From NCBI GenBank assembly GCA_903835075.1, contig CAILLM010000004.1, positions 124,001-188,000 on the forward strand: a DNA stretch of 64,000 nt, in the 5' to 3' direction. This document shows, in pieces, positions 50,097 through 58,594 of this stretch. The position numbers and the translations under genes were made by a program. Under the pieces are notes generated by a model that had not been told where the DNA came from, did not search any database, and saw only the letters and a program-made list of their open reading frames with translations. The stretch comes from Candidatus Staskawiczbacteria bacterium (GTDB lineage: Bacteria > Patescibacteria > Paceibacteria > Paceibacterales > Staskawiczbacteraceae). Numbering within the stretch: position 1 is the first letter of the stretch; each line of letters opens with the position of its first letter.

Positions 50097-50615
50097 ATGC
50101 CTTACAAAGAAGATATATTAGAAAAAGAGGGCGAAGCAGTTGAAGGAACTGTTGAAATTTGGAAACACGAATTGCCCGAAACGATTAGGGATGTTTCAGG
50201 AAAAATGATTTTAAAAGAAGAAAAATTTAAACAGTATGATGGAGAAATAATAAGACTGGCCGAAATTGATGGTTGGGAAGAGGAAGTTATTAAGGGGCTA
50301 AAAGACAAAAAAGAATCTAATAATTTTTGGGTAATGTTTTCGTCAACCGAAGCTGAGGCGGCCTTTAACGGTGGCGATGGAATGGTTATGACTTCGGGTT
50401 TTAAACCATTCTATATTAATGCACGATATGATAATGCTTGGAGTCGCATGTGCGAACAGTTTCCCGAAGATATCAAAAGATCTGTAGAGCTTACTGATGG
50501 TCAATTTGATAGGGAAGACCGCCAAATGTCAGAAGAAGAAAAAGAATCATTCAGCAGGTTGGCACTTTATTTGAATGAACAAGAAAAAATTTCAGCAGCG
50601 TTTCTTTGGCAATAA
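50097..50615 (+). CDS. Hypothetical protein, unknown
   Basis: 172-residue acidic soluble protein; not recognised. The middle has WVMFSSTEAEAAFNGGDGMVMTSGFKPFYINARYDNAWSRMCEQFPED, with a clear alternating pattern but no known motif. No signal peptide or membrane helix. It follows pheS by 3 bp and precedes gyrB by 29 bp, so it is probably read with them. Confidence 0.6.
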   Translation: MPYKEDILEKEGEAVEGTVEIWKHELPETIRDVSGKMILKEEKFKQYDGEIIRLAEIDGWEEEVIKGLKDKKESNNFWVMFSSTEAEAAFNGGDGMVMTSGFKPFYINARYDNAWSRMCEQFPEDIKRSVELTDGQFDREDRQMSEEEKESFSRLALYLNEQEKISAAFLWQ

Positions 50616-50644
50616 TTTAAATTTAAAAAATAGTAAAAGATAAT

Positions 50645-52792
50645 ATGAAACTAAACATAAAATCCCACGAGGACGAGGTGGAGAAAAAAACAATAGCAAA
50701 GTCGGAAAAAAATCTGGCGACAAAAAAAGTAGAAACAAAAAAAGCAGAAAAACCTGCTAAGGTTTTAGCCGAAAAGAAAGAAAAAGCAGAAGCAAAAAAG
50801 GATGAGCGAAAAACAGAAGTCGAAGACAAAAAAGTTTCATCGGTTTTGTCTAAAGAAGAACCTAAAATTGAAGCTAAGAAAGTTAGGAAAGAAGGGGAAT
50901 ATACTGCCAAAGATATTTATGTCTTAAAGGGTTTAGAGCCTGTTAGATTGCGTCCTGGAATGTATATTGGTTCAACTGGTGTTGATGGTTTGCATCACTT
51001 AATTTGGGAGGTTGTAGACAACTGTTTAGATGAAGCAATGGCTGGATATGCAAAAAATATTGAAGTAACTTTATTGCCAGAAAATAGAGTAAGTATTTCA
51101 GATGATGGTAGGGGAATTCCAGTTGAAAAACACCCAGACACAGGCAAATCTACATTAGAAACAGTTTTAACAACCTTGCATGCGGGCGGAAAATTTGGAG
51201 GAGAAGCTTATAAGGTTTCAGGAGGTTTGCATGGAGTTGGTATTTCAGTTGTTTGTGCGTTGTCTAATTATATGCAAGCTGAAGTTCGTAGAGATGGCGG
51301 AGTTTACCAACAAGAATATTATAGGGGAGTACCAAAAGGCCCAGTAAAAAAAGTTGGTGAATCAAAAACATCGGGAACAACTCAAACTTTTGAAGCAGAT
51401 GATACAATTTTTTCAAAAATAGAATACAATCCAAAAACAATTTTAAACCACTTAAGGCAACAAGCTTATTTAACAAAAGGAGTTAGAATCACCTTTAACG
51501 ACAAAAGGAAAAAGGACGAAGAATCAAGTTACACTTTTTATTTTGAGGGAGGTGTTGGTTCTTATGTAAAATATTTGCTTGGTGGGAATACTGCAAGGCA
51601 CTCAAACATATTTTCAGTGGCGGGAGAAAAAGACGGCATTGCTGTTGAAGTAGCCTTTCAATACACGCAAGAAATGGAATGCACAGAAGAATCTTTTGCA
51701 AATAATATTTATACAGTAGAAGGAGGAACGCACGTTTCTGGTTTTAGAACTGCGCTAACAAGGTCTTTAAACGATTATGCTAGACGTGAAGGCTTCTTAA
51801 AAGAAAAAGATGAAAACTTTTCTGGAGATGATGTGCGTGAAGGTTTAACCGCCGTTGTATCTGTAAAAATACGTACGCCTCAATTTGAAGGACAAACAAA
51901 AGCTAAATTAGGAAACCCAGAAGCAAAAGCCGCAGTTGAAGCTGCAACATCAGAAGGACTGTCTGACTATTTGGAAAGAAATCCCTCAGACGCCAAGGCA
52001 ATTATAGAAAATTGTTTGTTGGCAACGAAGGCAAGATTGGCCGCAAAAGCTGCCAGACAAACAGTGCTAAGAAAGGGAGCTTTGGAGGGATTGGCATTGC
52101 CAGGAAAATTGGCAGATTGCTTATCCCGCAAACCAGAAGAATCAGAAATTTATATTGTTGAGGGAGATTCTGCTGGAGGCAGTTCAAAACAGGCTAGAGA
52201 TAGAAGATTTCAAGCAATTTTACCTTTGCGTGGAAAGATTTTGAATGTAGAAAGGGCAAGATTAGATAAAATGTTAGCCTCAAAAGAAATTAAGGCCTTA
52301 ATTATTGCCATGGGAACTGGAATTGGTGAAGACTTTGATATTGAAAAATTAAGATATCACCGCATTGTTATTATGACTGATGCTGACGTTGACGGCGCTC
52401 ACATTAGAACTTTGCTTTTAACATTCTTTTATAGACACTTTAAGCCAGTTGTTGAAGCAGGCCACATTTATATTGCTCAACCACCGCTATATAAAGTTTC
52501 ATTTGGAAAAAATTCTCAGTATGCCTATACCGATGAACAGCGTGATAAAATTTTAAAAGACATGGGAAAAACAACAGCTACAATTCAACGATACAAGGGT
52601 TTAGGAGAAATGAATCCCGAACAACTTTGGGAAACAACAATGAATCCCGAAAACAGAACTTTATTGCAAGTTGCAGTTGAAGAACCACGTGACGCAGATA
52701 AAACTTTGGATATATTAATGGGTGAGGAAGTTGAACCAAGAAAGAAATTTATTCAAACCCACGCTAAGGCAGCTAAAAACATAGACACTTAG
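50645..52792 (+). CDS. gyrB: DNA gyrase subunit B with Lys/Glu-rich N-terminal extension
   Basis: ATPase and TOPRIM subunit of gyrase, which adds negative supercoils. From residue about 86 the sequence is typical: LKGLEPVRLRPGMYIG, EVVDNCLDEA (ATP-binding Asn), DDGRGIPV, LHAGGKFGG, GLHGVGISVV, YKVSGG, then IVEGDSAGGSSKQARDR (TOPRIM), ADVDGAHIRTLLLTFF and QRYKGLGEMNPEQLWETTMNP. The first 85 residues are a highly charged Lys/Glu/Ala extension not found in normal GyrB, probably disordered and perhaps DNA-binding. ATG 50645 is the only near start for this frame. Confidence 0.92.
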   Translation: MKLNIKSHEDEVEKKTIAKSEKNLATKKVETKKAEKPAKVLAEKKEKAEAKKDERKTEVEDKKVSSVLSKEEPKIEAKKVRKEGEYTAKDIYVLKGLEPVRLRPGMYIGSTGVDGLHHLIWEVVDNCLDEAMAGYAKNIEVTLLPENRVSISDDGRGIPVEKHPDTGKSTLETVLTTLHAGGKFGGEAYKVSGGLHGVGISVVCALSNYMQAEVRRDGGVYQQEYYRGVPKGPVKKVGESKTSGTTQTFEADDTIFSKIEYNPKTILNHLRQQAYLTKGVRITFNDKRKKDEESSYTFYFEGGVGSYVKYLLGGNTARHSNIFSVAGEKDGIAVEVAFQYTQEMECTEESFANNIYTVEGGTHVSGFRTALTRSLNDYARREGFLKEKDENFSGDDVREGLTAVVSVKIRTPQFEGQTKAKLGNPEAKAAVEAATSEGLSDYLERNPSDAKAIIENCLLATKARLAAKAARQTVLRKGALEGLALPGKLADCLSRKPEESEIYIVEGDSAGGSSKQARDRRFQAILPLRGKILNVERARLDKMLASKEIKALIIAMGTGIGEDFDIEKLRYHRIVIMTDADVDGAHIRTLLLTFFYRHFKPVVEAGHIYIAQPPLYKVSFGKNSQYAYTDEQRDKILKDMGKTTATIQRYKGLGEMNPEQLWETTMNPENRTLLQVAVEEPRDADKTLDILMGEEVEPRKKFIQTHAKAAKNIDT

Positions 52793-52811
52793 AAATTAAA
52801 AATTATTACTT

Positions 52812-53069
52812 ATGGTATTTGATCAATTTAAAAAAATGGCGGAGTTAAAAAAACTCCAAGACAGTTTTAAAAAAGAAAAAGAAGTTGTTGAACGAGATGG
52901 AATTTCTGTTGAGATCAATGGGGGTTTTGAAATAGAAAATATAAAGTTAAATCCCGAATTAAGCACGGAAAAACAGCAGGAAATTTTGAAAAGGTGCTTG
53001 AATGAAGCTAGGGAAACTATACAAAAGCGTTTGGCTAAAATGATGATGGCCTCGGGGATAGGTTTCTAA
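52812..53069 (+). CDS. YbaB/EbfC nucleoid-associated protein
   Basis: 85-residue DNA-binding dimer of the YbaB/EbfC family. It shows a helix (FKKMAELKKLQDSFKKE), the strand pair EVVERDGISVEINGGFEIENIKLNP, then a helix with EILKRCLNEARETIQKRLAKMM, the normal layout with N-terminus slightly short. In many bacteria it sits next to dnaX and recR; here it follows gyrB. Probably structural in nucleoid organisation. Confidence 0.8.
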   Translation: MVFDQFKKMAELKKLQDSFKKEKEVVERDGISVEINGGFEIENIKLNPELSTEKQQEILKRCLNEARETIQKRLAKMMMASGIGF

Positions 53070-53072
53070 TTC

Positions 53073-53101
53073 TTGACAACAAAAGTAAAATCGGCTATTA
53101 T
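53073..53101 (+). promoter_or_regulatory. Promoter of secE-nusG
   Basis: TTGACA (53073-53078) and TATTAT (53096-53101) separated by 17 bp. In the leader, the hairpin GCCGCC/GGGCGGTTTT (about 53120-53138) may act as an attenuator ahead of ATG 53147. Confidence 0.75.
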
Positions 53102-53146
53102 TACCATGTAAACATAAATAGCCGCCTTGGGGCGGTTTTAAAAACC

Positions 53147-53341
53147 ATGACAATTACGCAAAAAATAAATGTATTTTTTAAAGAAGTATGGGTTGAAATG
53201 AAAAGGGTCAGTTGGCTTTCTAATAAAGATGTTTTAAAGTATACAGGAATTGTATTCGCAGTAGTAATAATTTCAGCTGCCTTTTTGGGCGGTTTAGATT
53301 ATATTTTTACAGAAATTATTAAGATTTTAATTTTAAGGTAA
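53147..53341 (+). CDS. secE: Preprotein translocase subunit SecE
   Basis: 64-residue single-helix subunit of the SecYEG channel. The N-terminal amphipathic part has FFKEVWVEMKRVSWLSNKDVLKYT, matching the SecE conserved EL-kV-WPt region, then the membrane helix IVFAVVIISAAFLGGLDYIFTEII. It is immediately followed (1 bp) by nusG, the usual gene order. Length fits short SecE proteins. Confidence 0.88.
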   Translation: MTITQKINVFFKEVWVEMKRVSWLSNKDVLKYTGIVFAVVIISAAFLGGLDYIFTEIIKILILR

Positions 53342-53342
53342 T

Positions 53343-53891
53343 ATGCCAAAACAAGTCATAGAACAAGAGAAAAATTGGTACGTTATTCATACCTATTCAG
53401 GATATGAAGATGCTGTTGCAAAAAATCTTAAACAAAGAATTGAGAGTTTGGGCATGGAAGATCAAATTTTCAATGTTATAGTTCCAAAAGAAAAAAAGAT
53501 TAAAATAAAAAACGGAAAAAGAAAAACCATTGAAGAAAAAATTTATCCAGGATATGTTTTGGTTCAAATGGTAGTTAATGATGAATCTTGGTATGTTGTT
53601 AGAAACACTCCAAGAGTCACAGGATTTTTGGGAGCAGGAACAACCCCAATTCCAGTTTCAAAAGTTGAAATGGATGATTTAATGAAAAGAATGGAAGTTG
53701 GCGAACCAGAATTTACAATTGACTTTGAAGTTGGAGGAATGGTTAAAATTGTTGATGGACCATTTAAAGGTTTTGAAGCAAAAGTTTCAGAAGTTGATAG
53801 AGAAAGAGGCAAAATCAAAGTATTGGTAAATATGTTTGGAAGAGACACATCGGTAGAGTTAGATTCATTACAAATAAAAAAATCAGAATAA
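53343..53891 (+). CDS. nusG: Transcription antitermination factor NusG
   Basis: Binds RNA polymerase and couples transcription to translation. KNWYVIHTYSGYEDAVAKNLKQRIE is the NGN start, YPGYVLVQMVVNDESWYVVRNTPRVTGFLG the middle, and VGGMVKIVDGPFKGFEAKVSEVDRERGKIKVLVNMFGRDTSVELD the C-terminal KOW domain. At 182 residues it is complete. It is followed after 81 bp by rplK. Confidence 0.95.
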   Translation: MPKQVIEQEKNWYVIHTYSGYEDAVAKNLKQRIESLGMEDQIFNVIVPKEKKIKIKNGKRKTIEEKIYPGYVLVQMVVNDESWYVVRNTPRVTGFLGAGTTPIPVSKVEMDDLMKRMEVGEPEFTIDFEVGGMVKIVDGPFKGFEAKVSEVDRERGKIKVLVNMFGRDTSVELDSLQIKKSE

Positions 53892-53972
53892 TCGATAGCT
53901 AATTAACACATTGCCTTGGCTTATCCAATATTTATTGTATCTGTCACTACATAGTGTGTAATTAAAAAAAAT

Positions 53973-54398
53973 ATGGCAAAAGAAATTAAAGCCGTAGTAA
54001 AGGTACAAATTCAAGCCGGCAAAGCAACACCAGCACCTCCAATTGGACCAGCATTGGCTCCTCATGGATTAAACATTGCAGAGTTCTGTCAAAAGTTTAA
54101 TGCAGCAACTCAAGAAATGTCTGGTTACACAATTCCAGCTGAAGTGACAATTTTTAAAGATAGAAGTTTTTCTTTCATATTAAAAACACCTTTGGCCGCA
54201 GAATTAATTAGAAAAGCAATTGGAATTGAAAAGGGTTCAGGAACTCCAAATAAAACAAAAGTTGGAAAAATTACCAAAGCTCAATTAGCAGAAATAGCAA
54301 AGAAAAAAATGCCTGATTTAAACACTACAGACATAGAACAAGCAATTAAAATAATTGCCGGCACAGCTAAAAATATGGGAGTTGAAGTAAAAGACTAG
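53973..54398 (+). CDS. rplK: Ribosomal protein L11
   Basis: Ribosomal stalk base protein of the 50S subunit. VKVQIQAGKATPAPPIGPALAPHGLNIAEFCQKFNAAT is the hallmark N-terminus, with KTPLAAELIRKA and the C-terminal KITKAQLAEIAKKKMPDLNT... AGTAKNMGVEV. At 141 residues it is normal. In most bacteria rplA (L1) follows; here the next gene is unrelated. Confidence 0.96.
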   Translation: MAKEIKAVVKVQIQAGKATPAPPIGPALAPHGLNIAEFCQKFNAATQEMSGYTIPAEVTIFKDRSFSFILKTPLAAELIRKAIGIEKGSGTPNKTKVGKITKAQLAEIAKKKMPDLNTTDIEQAIKIIAGTAKNMGVEVKD

Positions 54399-54442
54399 CG
54401 CAAGCTAGTTTTTTATTGATTAGTAAAATAATTTTTAAAACA

Positions 54443-55768
54443 ATGGATAATGAGCCAAAATTAGACAATAGGCCCGATGACGAATTAAAGAAATTTACTA
54501 AGGATTATTCTTCTTGGGGTAGAGATGAACTTACTGAAAAAATTAGATTTTATAGGGAAAAAGGCGAGCAATTAAGTCCTGAACAGAAAAAATCTAAAAT
54601 TGATGAAGAAAGAAGAAAGTTTTTTGGGGAACAGCAGGAACTTTACAATGAATTTAAGTCTGATTTAGAAAATGGCGCCCGATCAGTTAAGGGGCTGTCA
54701 GAAAAATATCATGCTTTTTTTGTGCATGCTATGCCTGTGGTTGAGCATCTTAAGGCAAATACAGGCATGAATAATAATGTTTCTCCAGAACAAATGACAG
54801 TAGAGGAAAAAATCGATGCTCTTATAAATATATCTCCAACGGTTTCTGCTTCAGCTATTAAGCCAGAGGAAGGAAAAATAGCAACCATGTATCCTTTTGG
54901 ACTATTGATCAGGGAAGGAGTTATTTTGAGTGCTTATAGGAATGATGCAGGAACTTTTGCGGAAGATGTTACTAAAAGAAAATCTAAGCATGACCCAGAA
55001 GCTCAAGTTACCTCTGTACAAAGAAACATAGAAAGAAAGATAGACATAGCCATTGGAGATGCTAACCCAGAGCATGATGAGTATGTTGGATTCGGTGCTA
55101 AAGATGGAATAAATGAATTTGTAGTTGAGCAACCAGTTTTTGATGCTTTTTACATAAATCTTGATTCTGCACAGATTGGAAACGACGAGAGGGAAGAAGT
55201 AAAAAAAATTATTTTTGAAAAATATCCGAATATTCCAGTGGTATTGGTTGGAGGGGGCGGAAAAATTATCTCATTTGAAGCAGAAAAAAGAAATGGAGTT
55301 TTTGAACAACATAAAAAAAATGAATATGAATTACCTAAAAAAGAAAATTCTATGGCTGTGGACAAGGCAGTTGGAACGTCGTATTTTTTATGTGATTTGG
55401 AAAAAATTGCCTCTGTTTTTCCCACAATAGAGGGCATTCTTAAAAAAAGAGATGCACTCAGTTTCTCTTTTTTGGGTAAAGAAGGTTTCCAGACTATTAA
55501 AGATGGATTAACTAATAATGAGGCCGGGAAACATGAGTTTATTGCATTTATTGAAAAATATGCCGAAGATGCTAAGGGCCAGTATAAATCTCGTCGTGTT
55601 AAAACCGCAAGGAGCGACGACTTTGCCACGTTTTCCATTCTAAAAAAAGACTATGAAGAATGGAGAAATAATTTTAAAGATGGAATTCGTGGTCTTTCCA
55701 GCGCTGCCATTGAGGCGGGTGATTTAAATTTTGCGGCAAATTTATTGGAAGTGGTAGACGAGTTATAA
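54443..55768 (+). CDS. Hypothetical protein, unknown
   Basis: 442-residue soluble protein; not recognised. The N-terminal third is charged and helical (DELTEKIRFYREKGEQLSPEQKK). The middle has beta-strand-like VVEQPVFDAFYINLDSAQIG and VVLVGGGGKIISFE, resembling a small enzyme-like fold, but no catalytic motif is certain. ATG 54443 is chosen over 54416 because the extension is hydrophobic and unlike the rest. It occupies the place where rplA is usual. A terminator follows. Confidence 0.55.
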   Translation: MDNEPKLDNRPDDELKKFTKDYSSWGRDELTEKIRFYREKGEQLSPEQKKSKIDEERRKFFGEQQELYNEFKSDLENGARSVKGLSEKYHAFFVHAMPVVEHLKANTGMNNNVSPEQMTVEEKIDALINISPTVSASAIKPEEGKIATMYPFGLLIREGVILSAYRNDAGTFAEDVTKRKSKHDPEAQVTSVQRNIERKIDIAIGDANPEHDEYVGFGAKDGINEFVVEQPVFDAFYINLDSAQIGNDEREEVKKIIFEKYPNIPVVLVGGGGKIISFEAEKRNGVFEQHKKNEYELPKKENSMAVDKAVGTSYFLCDLEKIASVFPTIEGILKKRDALSFSFLGKEGFQTIKDGLTNNEAGKHEFIAFIEKYAEDAKGQYKSRRVKTARSDDFATFSILKKDYEEWRNNFKDGIRGLSSAAIEAGDLNFAANLLEVVDEL

Positions 55769-55782
55769 TTTTAGACATTCAA

Positions 55783-55809
55783 CAATCTCATAAGTGAGAT
55801 TGTTTTTTT
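55783..55809 (+). terminator. Terminator after the hypothetical gene
   Basis: CAATCTCA and TGAGATTG with loop TAAG, followed by T7. Confidence 0.85.
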
Positions 55810-55847
55810 GTAAAAAAAGATTCCCAGTGCAGGGCAAAGGGAATTGC

Positions 55848-57182
55848 TTAAGATGTAAAATCTTTGTAGATTGCGCGGACTGCCTCCTCGTAATCTTTTT
55901 CATTCACTCCAATGATGATGCTAATAGCGCTGGCGCCTTGATTAATCATCCGGATATTAATTTTTGCATTTGATAGCGATTGGCACAGGCGGGCTGCAAC
56001 TCCGGGAGTTTCAACCATATCATGGATTGCTACGCAAATTAGCGCCATGACCTCAACGGTTATTAGGTCGGGTTTGCATGCGAGGCCAATCTTTTCGATG
56101 ACGGACTTTCGGGATGCTTCGAAATCTTTGTTCGCAACAATCACGCTAAGAGTGTCGATACCACCAGGAACGTGCTCCACATTGATGCCATGATTTTCCA
56201 TAATTTGGCAGGTCGACCTTAGAAAGCCAACCTCGTTATTCATGCCGGCTTTTTCAAGCCTAATGACCGAGAAGCCTTTCTTCCCGGCGATTCCGATTAA
56301 AGATCCCGGCACTCTCGTGTCGTTATCAATCTTGCAAGAGATGAGAGTCCCTTTGTCGTCGGGCTCGTTTGTATTCCGCACATTGATTGGAATATTGCCC
56401 ATGCGAGCCGGCAAGATAGCTTCGTCGTGAAGCACTTTGGCACCCATATAAGCAAGCTCTCGCAATTCTGGAAAGGTTAGTGCATCAATTTTGCGTGGAT
56501 TCTCTACAATCCTTGGATCTGCCATCATTACTCCTGATACGTCCTTCCAATTTTCGTAGATATCAGCGTCAATGCAGAAAGCTACTGCTGCTCCGCTAAT
56601 ATCAGATCCATCGCGCGGGAAGGTTATAACCCCTCCGTATCGTATGCTTGTTCCATAGAATCCGGGCACAACAATACCTTCTGCTTCGGCAAGTTTCCTT
56701 TTAAGACTAGTAGCACGCGCCCATTTTTTTGATTCGTTTAAGTCGAATATGCCATTTCCGTCAAAGACAACAAAACTGGTAGCATCGACAAAGCGGTATC
56801 CAAGGGCCTCGGCCAAAATCTGTGCCATCCAGTATTCTCCACGGCTTGCAAGGAAGTCTTTTCTGCGATCAGCTTTTATATGCTTGAGAGACTCTATTGC
56901 TTCATTAAACCAAAGACGAAAAGCTATTTTTAAACCAAGTCCGTTTATTATGGCCTGGTACCTGGAGATTATTGTGGCTGCCGCTTCTCTTCGTGTAGTT
57001 TCACACGGAGGATTAACCAAGGTGTAAAGTAAATCTGTTATCTTTTGATCGGTAGGGCTGGCTATGCCAGGCGCAGAAACTACTATACAGCGGCGTTCTT
57101 TGTCTGCCCTAATTATTTCAAGAACTTTTGCAATTTGCGCAGCGTTGGCGAGGGGACCCCCTCCAAATTTGCATGTTTTCAT
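55848..57182 (-). CDS. lysC: Aspartate kinase
   Basis: Phosphorylates aspartate, the first step of the lysine/threonine/methionine family. KFGGGPLAN at residues 5-13 is where KFGG-S/T-S is expected, so the usual Ser/Thr is Gly and Pro. Further family segments are SAPGIASPTD, SRGEYWMAQILAEALGY, FDGNGIFD, VPGFYG, FPRDGSDISGAA and DPRIV. The C-terminal half has two ACT-like domains (FSVIRLEKAGMNNEVGFL and MVETPGVAARLCQSLSNAKINIRMINQG). At 444 residues it is complete. No other gene of that pathway is in the window, and the composition is by eye more GC-rich than its neighbours, so it may be acquired. The altered P-loop-like start could affect catalysis. Confidence 0.85.
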   Translation of the reverse strand: MKTCKFGGGPLANAAQIAKVLEIIRADKERRCIVVSAPGIASPTDQKITDLLYTLVNPPCETTRREAAATIISRYQAIINGLGLKIAFRLWFNEAIESLKHIKADRRKDFLASRGEYWMAQILAEALGYRFVDATSFVVFDGNGIFDLNESKKWARATSLKRKLAEAEGIVVPGFYGTSIRYGGVITFPRDGSDISGAAVAFCIDADIYENWKDVSGVMMADPRIVENPRKIDALTFPELRELAYMGAKVLHDEAILPARMGNIPINVRNTNEPDDKGTLISCKIDNDTRVPGSLIGIAGKKGFSVIRLEKAGMNNEVGFLRSTCQIMENHGINVEHVPGGIDTLSVIVANKDFEASRKSVIEKIGLACKPDLITVEVMALICVAIHDMVETPGVAARLCQSLSNAKINIRMINQGASAISIIIGVNEKDYEEAVRAIYKDFTS

Positions 57183-57265
57183 TGGTGTATTTTTATCTGG
57201 TTGTGAAGGTTCATTTAATTAACTAGTATAAAAATTTTACAACATAGACTTGTTTTTGTAAAGGA

Positions 57266-57294
57266 TTGCCCCCCATAATTAATTTTGGTAGAAT
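57266..57294 (+). promoter_or_regulatory. Promoter of the thymidylate operon
   Basis: TTGCCC (57266-57271) and TAGAAT (57289-57294) with a 17-bp spacer. The expected start is near 57301. Confidence 0.55.
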
Positions 57295-57300
57295 TATAAA

Positions 57301-57417
57301 ACATTAATCAATTAAACTGCAAGCGAATAATGTGTTCAGCGTAAATGAGGCCTAAATGTATAAGATATACCATAGCCTCATTTCCGAAGCAACCTTGTTC
57401 GCCTCGCTCACAAGGCC
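57301..57417 (+). ncRNA. Candidate structured leader of the thymidylate operon
   Basis: A 9-bp stem AAATGAGGC/GCCTCATTT (57343-57351/57375-57383) is followed by CCTTGT/ACAAGG (57393-57398/57410-57415), which covers the AAGG just before the GTG start. GCGAA (57323) can pair with TTCGC (57398) in the second hairpin. The start codon is in or next to the hairpin, so translation could be switched. Not a class I can name. Confidence 0.4.
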
Positions 57418-57957
57418 GTGGAAGAAGTAAAACAAACGCCACAAGATGTAAAAAATACTGATACTAAAGAAGAAAAACGTGTCCGGCCTTCTTGGGATGA
57501 GTATTTTTTGGGTTTACTGGAGCCATTAAGTAAAAGGGGTAGCTGTGATAGGGGCAGTCAGTCTGCAATGATAGTAAGCCCTGGACATACAATCATTGCC
57601 ACTGGTTATGCGGGCTCACCTCCAGGAATGCCTCATTGCGATGAAGTAGGTCACATGATGAATACGGTAATTCATGAAGACGGCACTCAATCTCAACACT
57701 GCGTCAGGACAATCCACGGTGAGGAAAATGCAATTTTGCAATGCGCTAAAGATGGAGTGAAAATTGAGGGCGGTACTATGTATATGCGTATGTCGCCTTG
57801 TTATAATTGTGCAATGAGAATTATTAGGGTGGGCATAAAAAGAGTGGTGTCTCAAAAAAAATATCATGCAGGTCAAAAATCAATTGATATGTTAGAGAAA
57901 TGTGGCGTAAAAGTTGATATTATGGAGAATGAGGTAATGCAATATAAAAATCAATAG
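57418..57957 (+). CDS. dCMP deaminase
   Basis: Deaminates dCMP to dUMP, feeding thymidylate synthase. The zinc-binding pair is RTIHGEENAILQCA (H-x-E) and MSPCYNCAMRII (PCxxC). The fold start is RPSWDEYFLGLLEPLSKRG, close to the normal dCMP/ComEB entry. Start GTG 57418; no ATG fits. The N-terminal 20 residues are extra. It opens the pyrimidine/folate operon with spacing of 1-3 bp between genes. Confidence 0.88.
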   Translation: MEEVKQTPQDVKNTDTKEEKRVRPSWDEYFLGLLEPLSKRGSCDRGSQSAMIVSPGHTIIATGYAGSPPGMPHCDEVGHMMNTVIHEDGTQSQHCVRTIHGEENAILQCAKDGVKIEGGTMYMRMSPCYNCAMRIIRVGIKRVVSQKKYHAGQKSIDMLEKCGVKVDIMENEVMQYKNQ

Positions 57958-57958
57958 C

Positions 57959-58591
57959 ATGAATAAAGATGACGAGCAAATTTTAGTGGTAAAAGCTGAT
58001 ATTATATTTGCGAAAGGTAAATGGCAAGGATTACGGGTTGATAATTTGGATTATTATGTTGATTTGATAAAAAATAATTGTGAATTTAAGAGAAGGGGAG
58101 ATATGGAAAATGATTCTTCTTGGCAACAAATAATTCCTTATATTATTTTTTCCGCCGAAGGTAAATTTTTTCTTTATAATTATTTAAAACAAGCCGGTGA
58201 GCAAAGATTAAGAAATGATTATATTATTGGAGTGGGTGGTCATATAAATGAAGATGATGTGGGGGATGGAGCCGCCTTCGCCGAAGGCTCCGGCGAGCCG
58301 AAGAAAGATGTGTTGGAAGCCGGGCGCGACAGAGAGTGGGATGAAGAGGTTAGTTTTAATGGAAATTTAGATAAAAAATTAGTTGGCATTTTAAATGATG
58401 ACAGGCGGCCCGTTGAAGCAGTACATTTAGGATTAGTTTATTTATTTAAAGGCGACAGCCCAGACATTTCAGTAAAAGAAACTGACAAAATGAAAGGTGA
58501 AATGTTTACCTTAAAAGAATTAGGAGAAAAAGTTGTCGGCACCGAAGGTTGGGCTCCAATAATTTACGAAGAATATTTAAGCAAATTATAA
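57959..58591 (+). CDS. Nudix-like hydrolase with palindromic insert
   Basis: Hydrolase that may clean up nucleotides. The Nudix box GVGGHINEDD... LEAGRDREWDEEVSF carries the essential REx2EE, but the first half is separated from it by a short extra segment AAFAEGSGEPKK, encoded by a GC-rich palindrome at 58268-58303. It is therefore a Nudix protein with the box widened; whether it is active is unclear. It is located between dCMP deaminase and tmk, in line with a role in nucleotide hygiene. Confidence 0.65.
   Translation: MNKDDEQILVVKADIIFAKGKWQGLRVDNLDYYVDLIKNNCEFKRRGDMENDSSWQQIIPYIIFSAEGKFFLYNYLKQAGEQRLRNDYIIGVGGHINEDDVGDGAAFAEGSGEPKKDVLEAGRDREWDEEVSFNGNLDKKLVGILNDDRRPVEAVHLGLVYLFKGDSPDISVKETDKMKGEMFTLKELGEKVVGTEGWAPIIYEEYLSKL
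58268..58303. repeat. In-frame GC-rich palindrome in the Nudix gene
   Basis: GGAGCC...GGCTCC (58268/58286) and GCCTTC/GAAGGC nested inside; high GC in an AT-rich gene. It widens the Nudix box in frame. Confidence 0.55.
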
Positions 58592-58594
58592 GAT

